Shown here piece after piece: positions 52,790-59,692 of a stretch of 64,000 nt of DNA. The stretch's first letter is position 1. Each line of letters opens with the position of its first letter. Below the pieces are notes generated by a model, which worked only from the letters and a program-made list of their open reading frames with translations, did not search any database and was not told the origin of the DNA. Origin of the DNA: Flammeovirgaceae bacterium. Its GTDB lineage: Bacteria > Bacteroidota > Bacteroidia > Cytophagales > Cyclobacteriaceae. The position numbers were made by a program, and so were the translations under genes. The stretch covers positions 1-64,000 of the forward strand of contig JAJTHV010000010.1 in assembly GCA_021300095.1 (NCBI GenBank). The letters are read 5' to 3'.

Positions 52790-52922
52790 TCTGGAAACAG
52801 GAGACGATACTTGGCTCCCTCTTTCACGCATTGTCTCCTGCCTCAGAGACGATGCTCCTCAAAAAGTCTTTGTCAGCTCGAGATTAGCTGCTGATTTTAA
52901 ATTGTGATTGGTACGTAGCCAA
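52790..52922. repeat. Composite repeat: imperfect hairpin plus LytTR 3'-end relic (copy 1)
   Basis: An imperfect palindrome (GCATTGTCTCC...GAGACGATGC, 52828-52855) is followed by CTCAAAAAGTCTTTGTCAG and then GCTGATTTTAAA. The latter aligns with the 3' end of the LytTR response regulator gene (which has GCTGATTTTAAAGCGTGGTTGGCACACTAA in fragments; the copy has ...TTGTGATTGGTACGTAGCC). It closely matches the copy at 56390-56511 over about 120 bases. Confidence 0.7.
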
Positions 52923-53235
52923 TCCGCTTCGGTCGCGAATTCAATCGCTTCAGTAAGTTTCTATTATCGATTGTTTATGGAGCCGCTCATATTTGCCTAA
53001 AAAATATGAAACACCTACTTATCATTCTTTTCTTTTTCGCACTGACATCGCTTACCGCACAGTCCAACCGAATTATTGGCGTTTGGCTTACAGCCGATAA
53101 GAGTGCAAAAATTGAAATTGAACAACACGAGAAAAATTTTACTGGCGCCATCATTTACCAGGAGATCAATCGTGATGAACAAGGAAAGCTGTTTGCCGAT
53201 ACACAGAATCGGGATACACCAAAGCATAGCCGACT
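52923..53235 (+). repeat. Duplicated segment, copy A (with 57904-58215)
   Basis: From CGCTTCGGTCGCGAATTC to about 53125 this is nearly identical to 57904-58104, including 80 bases upstream of the gene and the first ~40 codons. After that identity falls to roughly three quarters and ends near 53235. Confidence 0.85.
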
Positions 53236-53308
53236 TTTCACAGCTTGGAAGATAGCCAACCATTACAGGGTCCATCGAATAAAGCAAAAACACGAGTACA
53301 TAGCTTAA
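53006..53308 (+). pseudogene. DUF2147-family gene, truncated duplicate
   Basis: The first ~75 codons match the intact DUF2147 gene at 57985-58416, with the same signal peptide (MKHLLIILFFFALTSLTAQS) and the NRIIGVWLTADKSAKIEIE opening. Homology stops at about SRLFTAWKIA, where one base is missing relative to the intact copy. The remaining frame (NHYRVHRIKQKHEYIA) has no counterpart, and the domain's second half is lost. Probably non-functional. It shares the promoter region of the intact copy. The gene after it starts 13 bases downstream. Confidence 0.8.
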
Positions 53309-53321
53309 CGGAGAAAAACAG

Positions 53322-53732
53322 ATGAGTTTAAAGTATAAAATAATTTATGATGCAATTTGGGGCGAGGAGACTCAAATAACTGATGAGATAGTTGAGTACT
53401 ATCAGAAAAATCCAAGAGACTTAGATTTGATCCTCGACAAAGAGCATTTCTATGGAAGGTTCATTAAACTTGTTTTTTTTCTGGGTATCGTACTCACAGT
53501 TTTAAGCGGAACACTTAAGTTTTATTTTGAAGACTATTGGTCGGAGTTTATCAGTGACGTGATCCTTGATGTTTTCTCCGAAATGGGTATTGCCATGTTT
53601 GGAGGAGCGATAACTACTTTCTTACTTGAAAAACTAAATCAAAAGCAATATGAGCGAAATATTTCACTTCGCCAGGAAATCATAGCAAGAATTAATCAAT
53701 CTCAAAATAACGTAACAGATGACACAATTTAG
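53322..53732 (+). CDS. Hypothetical two-helix membrane protein (136 aa)
   Basis: No family recognised. An acidic cytoplasmic N-terminus (residues 1-45) precedes helix VFFLGIVLTVLSGTLKFYF, an acidic amphipathic segment, a second hydrophobic stretch (EMGIAMFGGAITTFLL), and a Gln/Asn-rich charged tail. A GGAG element lies about 9 bases before the ATG at 53322. It is AT-rich compared with the core genes. It overlaps the next gene by 14 bases, so the two act in one transcript. Confidence 0.65.
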   Translation: MSLKYKIIYDAIWGEETQITDEIVEYYQKNPRDLDLILDKEHFYGRFIKLVFFLGIVLTVLSGTLKFYFEDYWSEFISDVILDVFSEMGIAMFGGAITTFLLEKLNQKQYERNISLRQEIIARINQSQNNVTDDTI

Positions 53733-54342
53733 CAACTCATTTTTTATCAATTCCAAAGTCATACTTATTCTTATAATCAGTAGTTCATCTTTTCATGCAA
53801 CTGCACAAGAAGAAGCATCAGATAACATAGCTAAAAGATTTTTTATGCCGGCAATAAAATTGGGTTATATATATCATAATTCCGACAACATATCTTCGGG
53901 CATGATGAGACAGACATCTTTGGAATATCGAACTAAAAAGAATCTGTTGTTTCGTCTAAGCTATGACGATTTTAGTAGTCGTGTTAACATTACAACTAAT
54001 TCCAAACAAATCTATCGCGCAAGAATACCAACCTCGGACTTTATCGCAGGTGTAGGGTATCGATTTAAGAAACAAAGGAATAATTTTTTTCTTATTGTCC
54101 AATCCGGATTACGTTCTTACGAAAATCCAGTTATCGAAAATCTTAATGGTGGTATTAATATCGACCAACGAAGTGAAACAATCGGAACGATGCGCTATAC
54201 ACTTGTATATGAGTATGAATTGTTTAAATACGTATTTCTAAATTCTGAGGTATTTGCCGGACAATTATATTCAACAAAAGATTTTTGGAGTGATCGATCA
54301 AGTTTTGGAGTCACAATCGGAATTTCAGCTACAATATTTTAG
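53719..54342 (+). CDS. Hypothetical exported beta-barrel-like protein (207 aa)
   Basis: The ATG lies inside the end of the preceding gene, overlapping by 14 bases. A signal-like segment (VILILIISSSSFHATAQ) is followed by amphipathic strands (MPAIKLGYIYHNSDNI, QTSLEYRTKKNLLFRLSYDDFSSRV, FIAGVGYRFKKQRNNFFLIVQSGLRSY) and FGVTIGISATIF at the C-terminus, fitting an outer-membrane barrel. No family recognised. AT-rich like its neighbours. Membrane-protein plus barrel pairing suggests a shared envelope role that cannot be specified. Confidence 0.65.
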   Translation: MTQFSNSFFINSKVILILIISSSSFHATAQEEASDNIAKRFFMPAIKLGYIYHNSDNISSGMMRQTSLEYRTKKNLLFRLSYDDFSSRVNITTNSKQIYRARIPTSDFIAGVGYRFKKQRNNFFLIVQSGLRSYENPVIENLNGGINIDQRSETIGTMRYTLVYEYELFKYVFLNSEVFAGQLYSTKDFWSDRSSFGVTIGISATIF

Positions 54343-54505
54343 AGCGATAGATTTTGTCTTTATGTAACAGAGGGTATTATCAATTCTTCTACGCGACAAT
54401 CCATGACTAAAAACAGAGATGATGGATATCTCAACGTGGTATCTTTCTTGAGTTTATTCTGTAATTGAATTAAAGGCTACTTCTACAAATTAAATTTCAC
54501 AAAAA

Positions 54506-55840
54506 ATGAAACTGCAACTTTTATCTTTTTTACTGGTATTTTACACTCTCTCTACGAGCTCAAATGCACAAAGAGTACCAGCGGAATGGGAACCACAACA
54601 TGCTACAATATTCACTTGGTTTGAAGGCGATTTGTCAACAAGATATTCGGTTGACAGTGTACATCTTAAAATGGTGAAAAGCCTAACGGAGGCGAACAAT
54701 AAACTAATCATAAATGTTAAAAATAACAGTCACAAAAAACACATCATCTCCATTCTTTCTACTAACCAATTACCTGTAGACAATATCATTTTTAGAAAAG
54801 CCACCTTCAATTTTCCGTTAGGTAATTATCCAAGGGATTATGGTCCTGAATGGAGGTATGACACACTGAATCAATTGTCAGTAATTGATTTGAATTGGGC
54901 ATTTTATGGTTATCTGTACGGTGATAGCTTTTTGAAACGTTATTTGAATAATCCACTGAAAAGTTATGATAAACAAATAGCTAACGAACTAGGCATTAAA
55001 ACATCCGCAACGTCAAAAATTATCAGCGAGGGTGGTGCGAAAGAATTTAATGGTGCGGGTGTATTAATGTTAGTTGAACAAACTGAATTGAAAAGAAACC
55101 CGGGTTATTCAAAGGAAACTTTAGATAGCGCATATAAAAAGCTATTTAAATTAGAGAAGATAATCTGGCTTCCGTACCCAACCTACGATGATGAACACAT
55201 ATTCAACGATTTATTAGAAGATGAAAATAGAAACAGGGTAGTGTTAAGAAGTGCATCTGCGAATGGTCATATTGACGAATTCTGTCGCTTCCTTAACTCA
55301 AATACAATCTTATTGGCCGAGATTACGGAAGAAGAAGCACTTAAAAGTGATCTTCACAGAATAAACAAAGACAGGTTAGACGCGACTTACAATATTCTTA
55401 AGAATGAAACCGATGTAAATGGCAATCCTTATAAAATTATAAGAATACCAGTACCCGATCCACAATTTTATAAAGCAAGCGAAAACCCTAAATTGGTTAA
55501 TCAACTTACTACTCTCAAGAAGTTGTTCAAGGCCAATACATTGCTCGATGGTTCCGGTTATCCCAAGGTTTCTGATTTAAAATTTTTGCCTGCATTGAGC
55601 TATTGCAATTTTACAATCGCAAATGGTGTAGTACTAATTGCCTCTTATTGGGAGGAAGGCTTACCGGAGTCGATCAAAGAGAAAGATAAGCGGGCATATC
55701 AGGTAATTCAGCAAGCTTTTCCGGACAGGAAGATAATTGCTATCAATCCTTTAGCAATTAATTTTGGCGGGGGCGGTTTGCATTGCAATACTCGGCACAT
55801 ACCAGAAAAGAAGTTACAGATTAACGAATTAAAAAAGTAA
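54506..55840 (+). CDS. Exported agmatine deiminase-family (PAD-type) enzyme
   Basis: After a signal peptide (ending SSNAQ) the 444-residue protein begins RVPAEWEPQHATIFTWFEGD, as agmatine deiminases do. The catalytic set of the guanidine-modifying superfamily is in place: Asp111 in NYPRDYGPEWRYD, ISEGGAKEFNGAGV, His255 and Asp257 in SANGHIDEFCRF, and nucleophile Cys427 in INFGGGGLHCNTRHIP. These enzymes hydrolyse a guanidino group to a ureido group and ammonia. Cytoplasmic AguA converts agmatine to N-carbamoylputrescine; the export signal and 60 extra residues make another substrate (such as peptidyl-arginine or an extracellular guanidine) possible. An SMR exporter of Gdx type follows after 16 bases. 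Confidence 0.85.
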   Translation: MKLQLLSFLLVFYTLSTSSNAQRVPAEWEPQHATIFTWFEGDLSTRYSVDSVHLKMVKSLTEANNKLIINVKNNSHKKHIISILSTNQLPVDNIIFRKATFNFPLGNYPRDYGPEWRYDTLNQLSVIDLNWAFYGYLYGDSFLKRYLNNPLKSYDKQIANELGIKTSATSKIISEGGAKEFNGAGVLMLVEQTELKRNPGYSKETLDSAYKKLFKLEKIIWLPYPTYDDEHIFNDLLEDENRNRVVLRSASANGHIDEFCRFLNSNTILLAEITEEEALKSDLHRINKDRLDATYNILKNETDVNGNPYKIIRIPVPDPQFYKASENPKLVNQLTTLKKLFKANTLLDGSGYPKVSDLKFLPALSYCNFTIANGVVLIASYWEEGLPESIKEKDKRAYQVIQQAFPDRKIIAINPLAINFGGGGLHCNTRHIPEKKLQINELKK

Positions 55841-55856
55841 CCAAACACATAACTAT

Positions 55857-56180
55857 ATGGCCTGGACGTATCTTTTCATTGGTGGTATTCTTGAAATAGT
55901 CTGGACTATTGGTCTCAAACAAATGGACAATCATCGTAATCTATGGTGGACTGTCATATTTTATGTGAGCATCATCTCCAGTTTTGGTTTTTTGCAAAAA
56001 GCGTTGGAAACCTTACCCATTGGAACTGCTTATTCCATATATACCAGCATAGGTGTGATCGGCACCGCAATCTTTGGGATGGTCTTTTTTAAAGAGCCTT
56101 TTAGCCTGCTGAGGATATTTTTTATTCTACTCATCATTGGGGGTGTATTCGGATTGAAAATAACCTCTACTAACTATTAG
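55857..56180 (+). CDS. SMR family transporter, SugE/Gdx (guanidinium exporter)-like
   Basis: A 107-residue protein with four helices. Key residues match the Gdx subgroup: Glu13 (proton/substrate coupling) in GGILEIVWTIGLK, Trp16, the Gly19-Leu20-Lys21 triplet, Ser42 and Tyr59 in GTAYSIYTSIG. One oddity is Tyr62 where Gdx proteins usually have Trp. Gdx proteins export guanidinium in exchange for protons as antiparallel dimers. It begins 16 bases after the PAD-type enzyme gene, suggesting an operon for guanidino compounds. Drug-exporting Qac function is less likely but not excluded. Confidence 0.82.
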   Translation: MAWTYLFIGGILEIVWTIGLKQMDNHRNLWWTVIFYVSIISSFGFLQKALETLPIGTAYSIYTSIGVIGTAIFGMVFFKEPFSLLRIFFILLIIGGVFGLKITSTNY

Positions 56181-56244
56181 CATGTATGCGACTTTACTTG
56201 CTTGTGATAATACAATATGTTATGCACTACACCTTTGAAACGAA

Positions 56245-56512
56245 ATTGTCTTTTTAGATCTCCTTCACGCATCGTCTCATGCTTCAGAGACGATGCTCTA
56301 CAAATATTCATTGTCAGTTGTTAAGTAAGAAGCTGAATTTAAAGCGAGATTGGCACATAAGCCAATACAACTTTAATCTTCTCGTCCCTTCGGAGACCAG
56401 ACTTGACTCCTCCTTTCACACATCGCTCTTGCCTCAGGAACGATGCTCCTCAAAAAGTCTTTGTCAGTCTGAAATTAGCTGCTGATTCTAAAGCGAGGTT
56501 GGCACACTAGCA
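56245..56512. repeat. Two tandem composite repeats: hairpin plus LytTR 3'-end relic (copies 2 and 3)
   Basis: Copy 2: GCATCGTCTC / GAGACGATGC hairpin at 56269-56296, then CTACAAATATTCATTGTCAG and a relic at 56331-56362 that reads AEFKARLAHK. Copy 3: a degenerate hairpin at 56420-56446, then CTCAAAAAGTCTTTGTCAG and a relic at 56463-56511 that reads VSLKLAADSKARLAH followed by TAG. These fill most of the 390-base gap between the SMR gene and the monooxygenase-like gene; no coding sequence is seen in it. Confidence 0.75.
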
Positions 56513-56570
56513 TTTATACATTTGTTGTCACACATTTCTAATTGCTTGTCTAAATATCAAAAACAAGACC

Positions 56571-56966
56571 ATGAAGACTTTAAACACCATCTTATTGACA
56601 ATTATGACCACCATTGCGGCAGCCCAATCAACAAAAACCAAACCAATTATGAACAAAAATATAACCGAGGTAGTTATCTACCAGATCAAAGCTGAGAAGC
56701 GCAAAGATTTTTCGGCCATTTTAGAGAAAGTGCGAGCAAATGTGAGCCAGGCACCTGGCTTCGTTAGCTACAAAACGCTTAGTTGGATGAGAGAACCAAA
56801 TGAATTTATTTCCAGTGAAAATACTTTTATTGACATTGTTGAATGGAAAACGCTAGATGATGCCACCAATGCAATGAAAGCGGCAGAGCAAAATCCAGCA
56901 TTTGGCGAGTTCTTCTATTCAATTGAAAAGATCACCATGATGGGTCACTTTGATTTCTACAAGTAA
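56571..56966 (+). CDS. Exported antibiotic biosynthesis monooxygenase (ABM)-like protein
   Basis: The 131-residue protein has a weak signal peptide (ILLTIMTTIAAAQS) and then a dimeric alpha-beta barrel domain: TEVVIYQIKAEKRKDFSAILEKVRANVSQAPGFVSYKTLSWM, FIDIVEWKTLDDATNAMKAAEQNPAFGEFFYSI. MNKNITEV is an alternative start for a cytoplasmic form. Catalytic residues of true ABM oxygenases are not evident, so a binding or unknown enzymatic role is possible. The ECF sigma gene starts 7 bases downstream, suggesting co-transcription. Confidence 0.72.
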   Translation: MKTLNTILLTIMTTIAAAQSTKTKPIMNKNITEVVIYQIKAEKRKDFSAILEKVRANVSQAPGFVSYKTLSWMREPNEFISSENTFIDIVEWKTLDDATNAMKAAEQNPAFGEFFYSIEKITMMGHFDFYK

Positions 56967-56973
56967 AAATTCA

Positions 56974-57846
56974 ATGCTAGATATTTTCCCCGCTTCTTAT
57001 TCTGACCAAACGGATTCTGTGTTGGTAAAAGCTTCCCGGCAAGGTAACCGGGAAGCATTGGAGCACTTGGTAAGAAGACATCAAATATTTGTCTACAACG
57101 TGGCCTGGAAGATGGCTTTCAATCCGCATGACGCGGAGGATTTGGCACAAGATGCGTGGGTGAAGGTAATCACTAACCTAGCTACGTTTAAGGGTGAAAG
57201 CGAATTTCGAACGTGGCTCTACCGGATTGTGGTCAACCACTTCCTGAATATGAAAAAGAGGCCAGCTGAAAAGATGATTTCCGATTTTGGCGAGTACTTT
57301 GGAGGCTTGGATGCCCTCGCGGACGAAGTATTGCCCGAAGAAGAGCAACTACAAAGAGAGCTTGAAATTGAAGAGGTGAAAGTAAGTTGTACGGCTGGCA
57401 TGTTACTTTGTTTAGATCGGGAGCAACGAATGATCTATGTTTTAGGTGAAATCTTTGACGTGGATCATAAATTAGGAGCGGAAATCCTGAATATATCTTC
57501 AGATAATTACCGACAAAGACTAAGTCGCGCGCGCAAGGATTTGCACCAATGGATGGACAAAAAGTGTGGTCTTGTTAACAAATCCAACCCATGCCGATGC
57601 GCTAAAAAGACAAATGCATTTGTCAAGCAAGGTTGGGTGAATAAAGATAATCTACTTTTTAACGTCAATTATTTGCAGCGGATAAATGATATAGCTTCAG
57701 CAGAGACCAATACAGGCTTTGTGCAAACAGACAAACTTTACAAGACTCTTTATCAGACCCATCCATTGCAGCAGCCGAGGCAGCCTGATTTGTTTTTAAA
57801 AAGTATCCTGAACCACGAGCTGGTTAAATCAATTTTTCGGCTGTAG
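56974..57846 (+). CDS. ECF sigma factor with Cys-containing C-terminal extension
   Basis: MLDIFPASYSDQTDSV at 56974 is the preferred start. Regions 2 (REALEHLVRRHQIFVYNVAWKMAFNPHDAEDLAQDAWVKVITNLATFKGESEFRTWLYRIVVNHFLN) and 4 (LLCLDREQRMIYVLGEIFDVDHKLGAEILNISSDNYRQRLSRARKDLHQWMD) are followed by a tail with KKCGLVNKSNPCRCAKKT and ~80 further residues. The C-x8-C-x-C cluster could bind a metal or act as a thiol sensor. No anti-sigma gene is adjacent, so the tail may control activity. A similar but distinct sigma factor lies at 58454-59293. Confidence 0.85.
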   Translation: MLDIFPASYSDQTDSVLVKASRQGNREALEHLVRRHQIFVYNVAWKMAFNPHDAEDLAQDAWVKVITNLATFKGESEFRTWLYRIVVNHFLNMKKRPAEKMISDFGEYFGGLDALADEVLPEEEQLQRELEIEEVKVSCTAGMLLCLDREQRMIYVLGEIFDVDHKLGAEILNISSDNYRQRLSRARKDLHQWMDKKCGLVNKSNPCRCAKKTNAFVKQGWVNKDNLLFNVNYLQRINDIASAETNTGFVQTDKLYKTLYQTHPLQQPRQPDLFLKSILNHELVKSIFRL

Positions 57847-57903
57847 AAGGTTATGTTGTCTCTTCGATTTGAAGCAATTTGAAAGATTGATTTGATGACT
57901 TTC

Positions 57904-58215
57904 GCTTCAGTCGCGAATTCAATCGCTTCAGTAAGTTTCTATTATCGATTGTTTATGGAGCCGCTCATATTTGCCTAAAAAAATATGAAACACCTACTTA
58001 TCATTCTTTTCTTTTTCGCACTGACATCGCTTAGCGCACAGTCCAACCGAATTATTGGCGTTTGGCTTACAGCCGATAAGAGTGCAAAAATTGAAATTGT
58101 ACAACGCGAAAAAAATTTTACAGGCACGATGATTTGGTTGGAAATGGATCGCGATGAACAAGGCAAGCCGCTGACCGATACACAGAATCCGGATCCATCG
58201 AAGCGCAGCCGGCTG
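57904..58215 (+). repeat. Duplicated segment, copy B (with 52923-53235)
   Basis: Nearly identical to copy A for about 200 bases, spanning the intergenic leader and the signal-peptide codons, then diverged. See the DUF2147 entries. Confidence 0.85.
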
Positions 58216-58416
58216 TTATGTGGCTTGGAAATTATTCCGAATCTTGTTTACAAAGATGGTAAATGGAAAGGAACCATTTACGATCCGGAGAGCGGCAAAA
58301 CATACAGTAGTGAAATCGTGTTGGTAAACGAAAACACGCTGGAAGTAACAGGCTATATCGGGTTACCCATGTTTGGCCGAACCGAAAAGTGGACGAGGGT
58401 AAAACCTCAGGAGTAA
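57985..58416 (+). CDS. DUF2147 family exported protein
   Basis: The 143-residue protein has a signal peptide ending SAQS and the DUF2147 landmarks IIGVWLTADKSAKIEI, GTMIWLEMDRDEQGKPLTDTQNPDPSKRSRLLCGLEIIPNL, and DGKWKGTIYDPESGKTYSSEIVLVNENTLEVTGYIGLPMFGRTEKWTR. The W-K-G-x-I-Y-D-P-E-x-G-K-x-Y core is diagnostic. Function unknown; the domain is a small periplasmic beta barrel. It is the intact member of a duplicated pair, with an almost identical leader and 5' end at 52923-53125. Confidence 0.85.
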   Translation: MKHLLIILFFFALTSLSAQSNRIIGVWLTADKSAKIEIVQREKNFTGTMIWLEMDRDEQGKPLTDTQNPDPSKRSRLLCGLEIIPNLVYKDGKWKGTIYDPESGKTYSSEIVLVNENTLEVTGYIGLPMFGRTEKWTRVKPQE

Positions 58417-58453
58417 CTCGATAATACTTCTGGATAAATATTGAAAACGAAGC

Positions 58454-59293
58454 TTACGCAGGAATGGCTAACTCCCCCATACCCATTCGATCGCACTTCA
58501 TCAACAAGTCTTGCAGATCAGCACCTTTTCCCCGCATAGGGTCGATGGCTTTTACCAATTTGGTGCGCATGTCAAAGAGTTCATCGCGATCAAATTTTTT
58601 AGAGCCTTTCACGAGATCGAGTTGATTCAATGCTTCTTGTTGGTTTTGCTTGGGATTGAACATGCCGTTCAACTCAGAGCATTGGTTGCACACGCCATTT
58701 TTGTTTATCAGCGCACAGCGGTTGTCGAAGATGTCCATCATGGTATGGCGCGCATCTTGCAAGAGATGTTTTACCACATCTTGCGATTTGTCGATGATGA
58801 CGGCAATTTCTTTGACAGAAAAATCATAAATGTCTTTTAATATCAGTGCCACTTGTTTTTCGATGGCCAATGTTTTGCCCATGCACGTAAAGCAGTGGTC
58901 GATGTGGTCGCGCATATCAAACGTTCCTTCGGGCGACTCCTGTCCTTTTTTCAGAATGGAGTTACGTATTGTTTCATTGCTCATCACAATGCCTTTGGCT
59001 ATTTCTTTTGTGTTCACCGTCCAGCGTTTAAATTGACGCAAGTGATCGTATGCGAGGTTGGTGGCAATTTGAAACATCCATGTTTTGAAAGACGATTTCC
59101 CTTTGAAGGTTGAGACTTTATCGAAGCCACGAATGAAGGCATCGTGCGCAATGTCTTCAGCATCCTCGCGACTGGCCACCAATCGATACAAATACGATTT
59201 GAGCTGCGGTTGAAATTCGGCATATAATTTTTGAAACGCATGAATATCGCCACCCATGGCGAGTTTTAAGGTTTGTTCGTTGGAGTTTTCCAT
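58454..59293 (-). CDS. ECF sigma factor with Cys-containing C-terminal extension (second paralogue type)
   Basis: The 279-residue protein has region 2 (HAFQKLYAEFQPQLKSYLYRLVASREDAEDIAHDAFIRGFDKVSTFKGKSSFKTWMFQIATNLAYDHLR) and region 4 (ALILKDIYDFSVKEIAVIIDKSQDVVKHLLQDARHTMMDIF). Its tail contains NRCALINKNGVCNQCSEL and about 65 more residues. The C-x9-C-x2-C spacing resembles that of the sigma at 56974-57846, though the rest differs. A second cysteine pair occurs in the linker (HIDHCFTCMGK). It is convergent with the DUF2147 gene. Confidence 0.85.
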   Translation of the reverse strand: MENSNEQTLKLAMGGDIHAFQKLYAEFQPQLKSYLYRLVASREDAEDIAHDAFIRGFDKVSTFKGKSSFKTWMFQIATNLAYDHLRQFKRWTVNTKEIAKGIVMSNETIRNSILKKGQESPEGTFDMRDHIDHCFTCMGKTLAIEKQVALILKDIYDFSVKEIAVIIDKSQDVVKHLLQDARHTMMDIFDNRCALINKNGVCNQCSELNGMFNPKQNQQEALNQLDLVKGSKKFDRDELFDMRTKLVKAIDPMRGKGADLQDLLMKCDRMGMGELAIPA

Positions 59294-59692
59294 TGGATAA
59301 AGTTAAGTGTGTTTCAGTGATTAGACGCACAACTTTAATAAAACGGGCGATTTGTGGAATAAAAACCACCATCACGCATCATCTTATCTCGCAGGGACGA
59401 TGCTATTTATAGATTGTTAAATGAAGCAAATGTCGAGAGATGGAGGGGATTGTATTGTCTCTGAACCGAAAAACATGGCTTGAGCAAAATTTTTTTTAAT
59501 TTTAACACTATGTCGGATAAGTTAACGCAGACGAAAACGGACCAAACAAACAGATTGACTCTTCCAAATAAAATCATCAAAATGGTATCTTTCCTCTTTG
59601 CAATCAGGACTTGATATACTTTGAGTAGTAATCTTACCGTCTGTGAAGTAATAAGTGGTGTGAGCAGAAAAAGTTCGAATGGAATCAATGTT
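59294..59692. other. AT-rich intergenic region with a REP-like hairpin
   Basis: About 400 bases without a credible gene. A degenerate hairpin (CGCATCATCTTATCTCGCAGGGACGATGCT) lies at about 59377-59406, matching the GCATCGTCTC/GAGACGATGC family seen at 52828 and 56269. Downstream are homopolymer T/A stretches and no clear promoter. A 93-codon open frame on the minus strand (59407-59688) is judged spurious. Confidence 0.5.

Noticed and set aside
54343-54505. Possible guanidine riboswitch before the deiminase/Gdx pair
   Set aside because: The conserved sequence blocks of guanidine-I, -II or -III riboswitches could not be seen in the 163-base leader.
59407-59688. 93-codon open frame on the minus strand with hydrophobic content
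   Set aside because: No recognisable start context, lies in an AT-rich gap, and overlaps the leader of the BRO-N gene.
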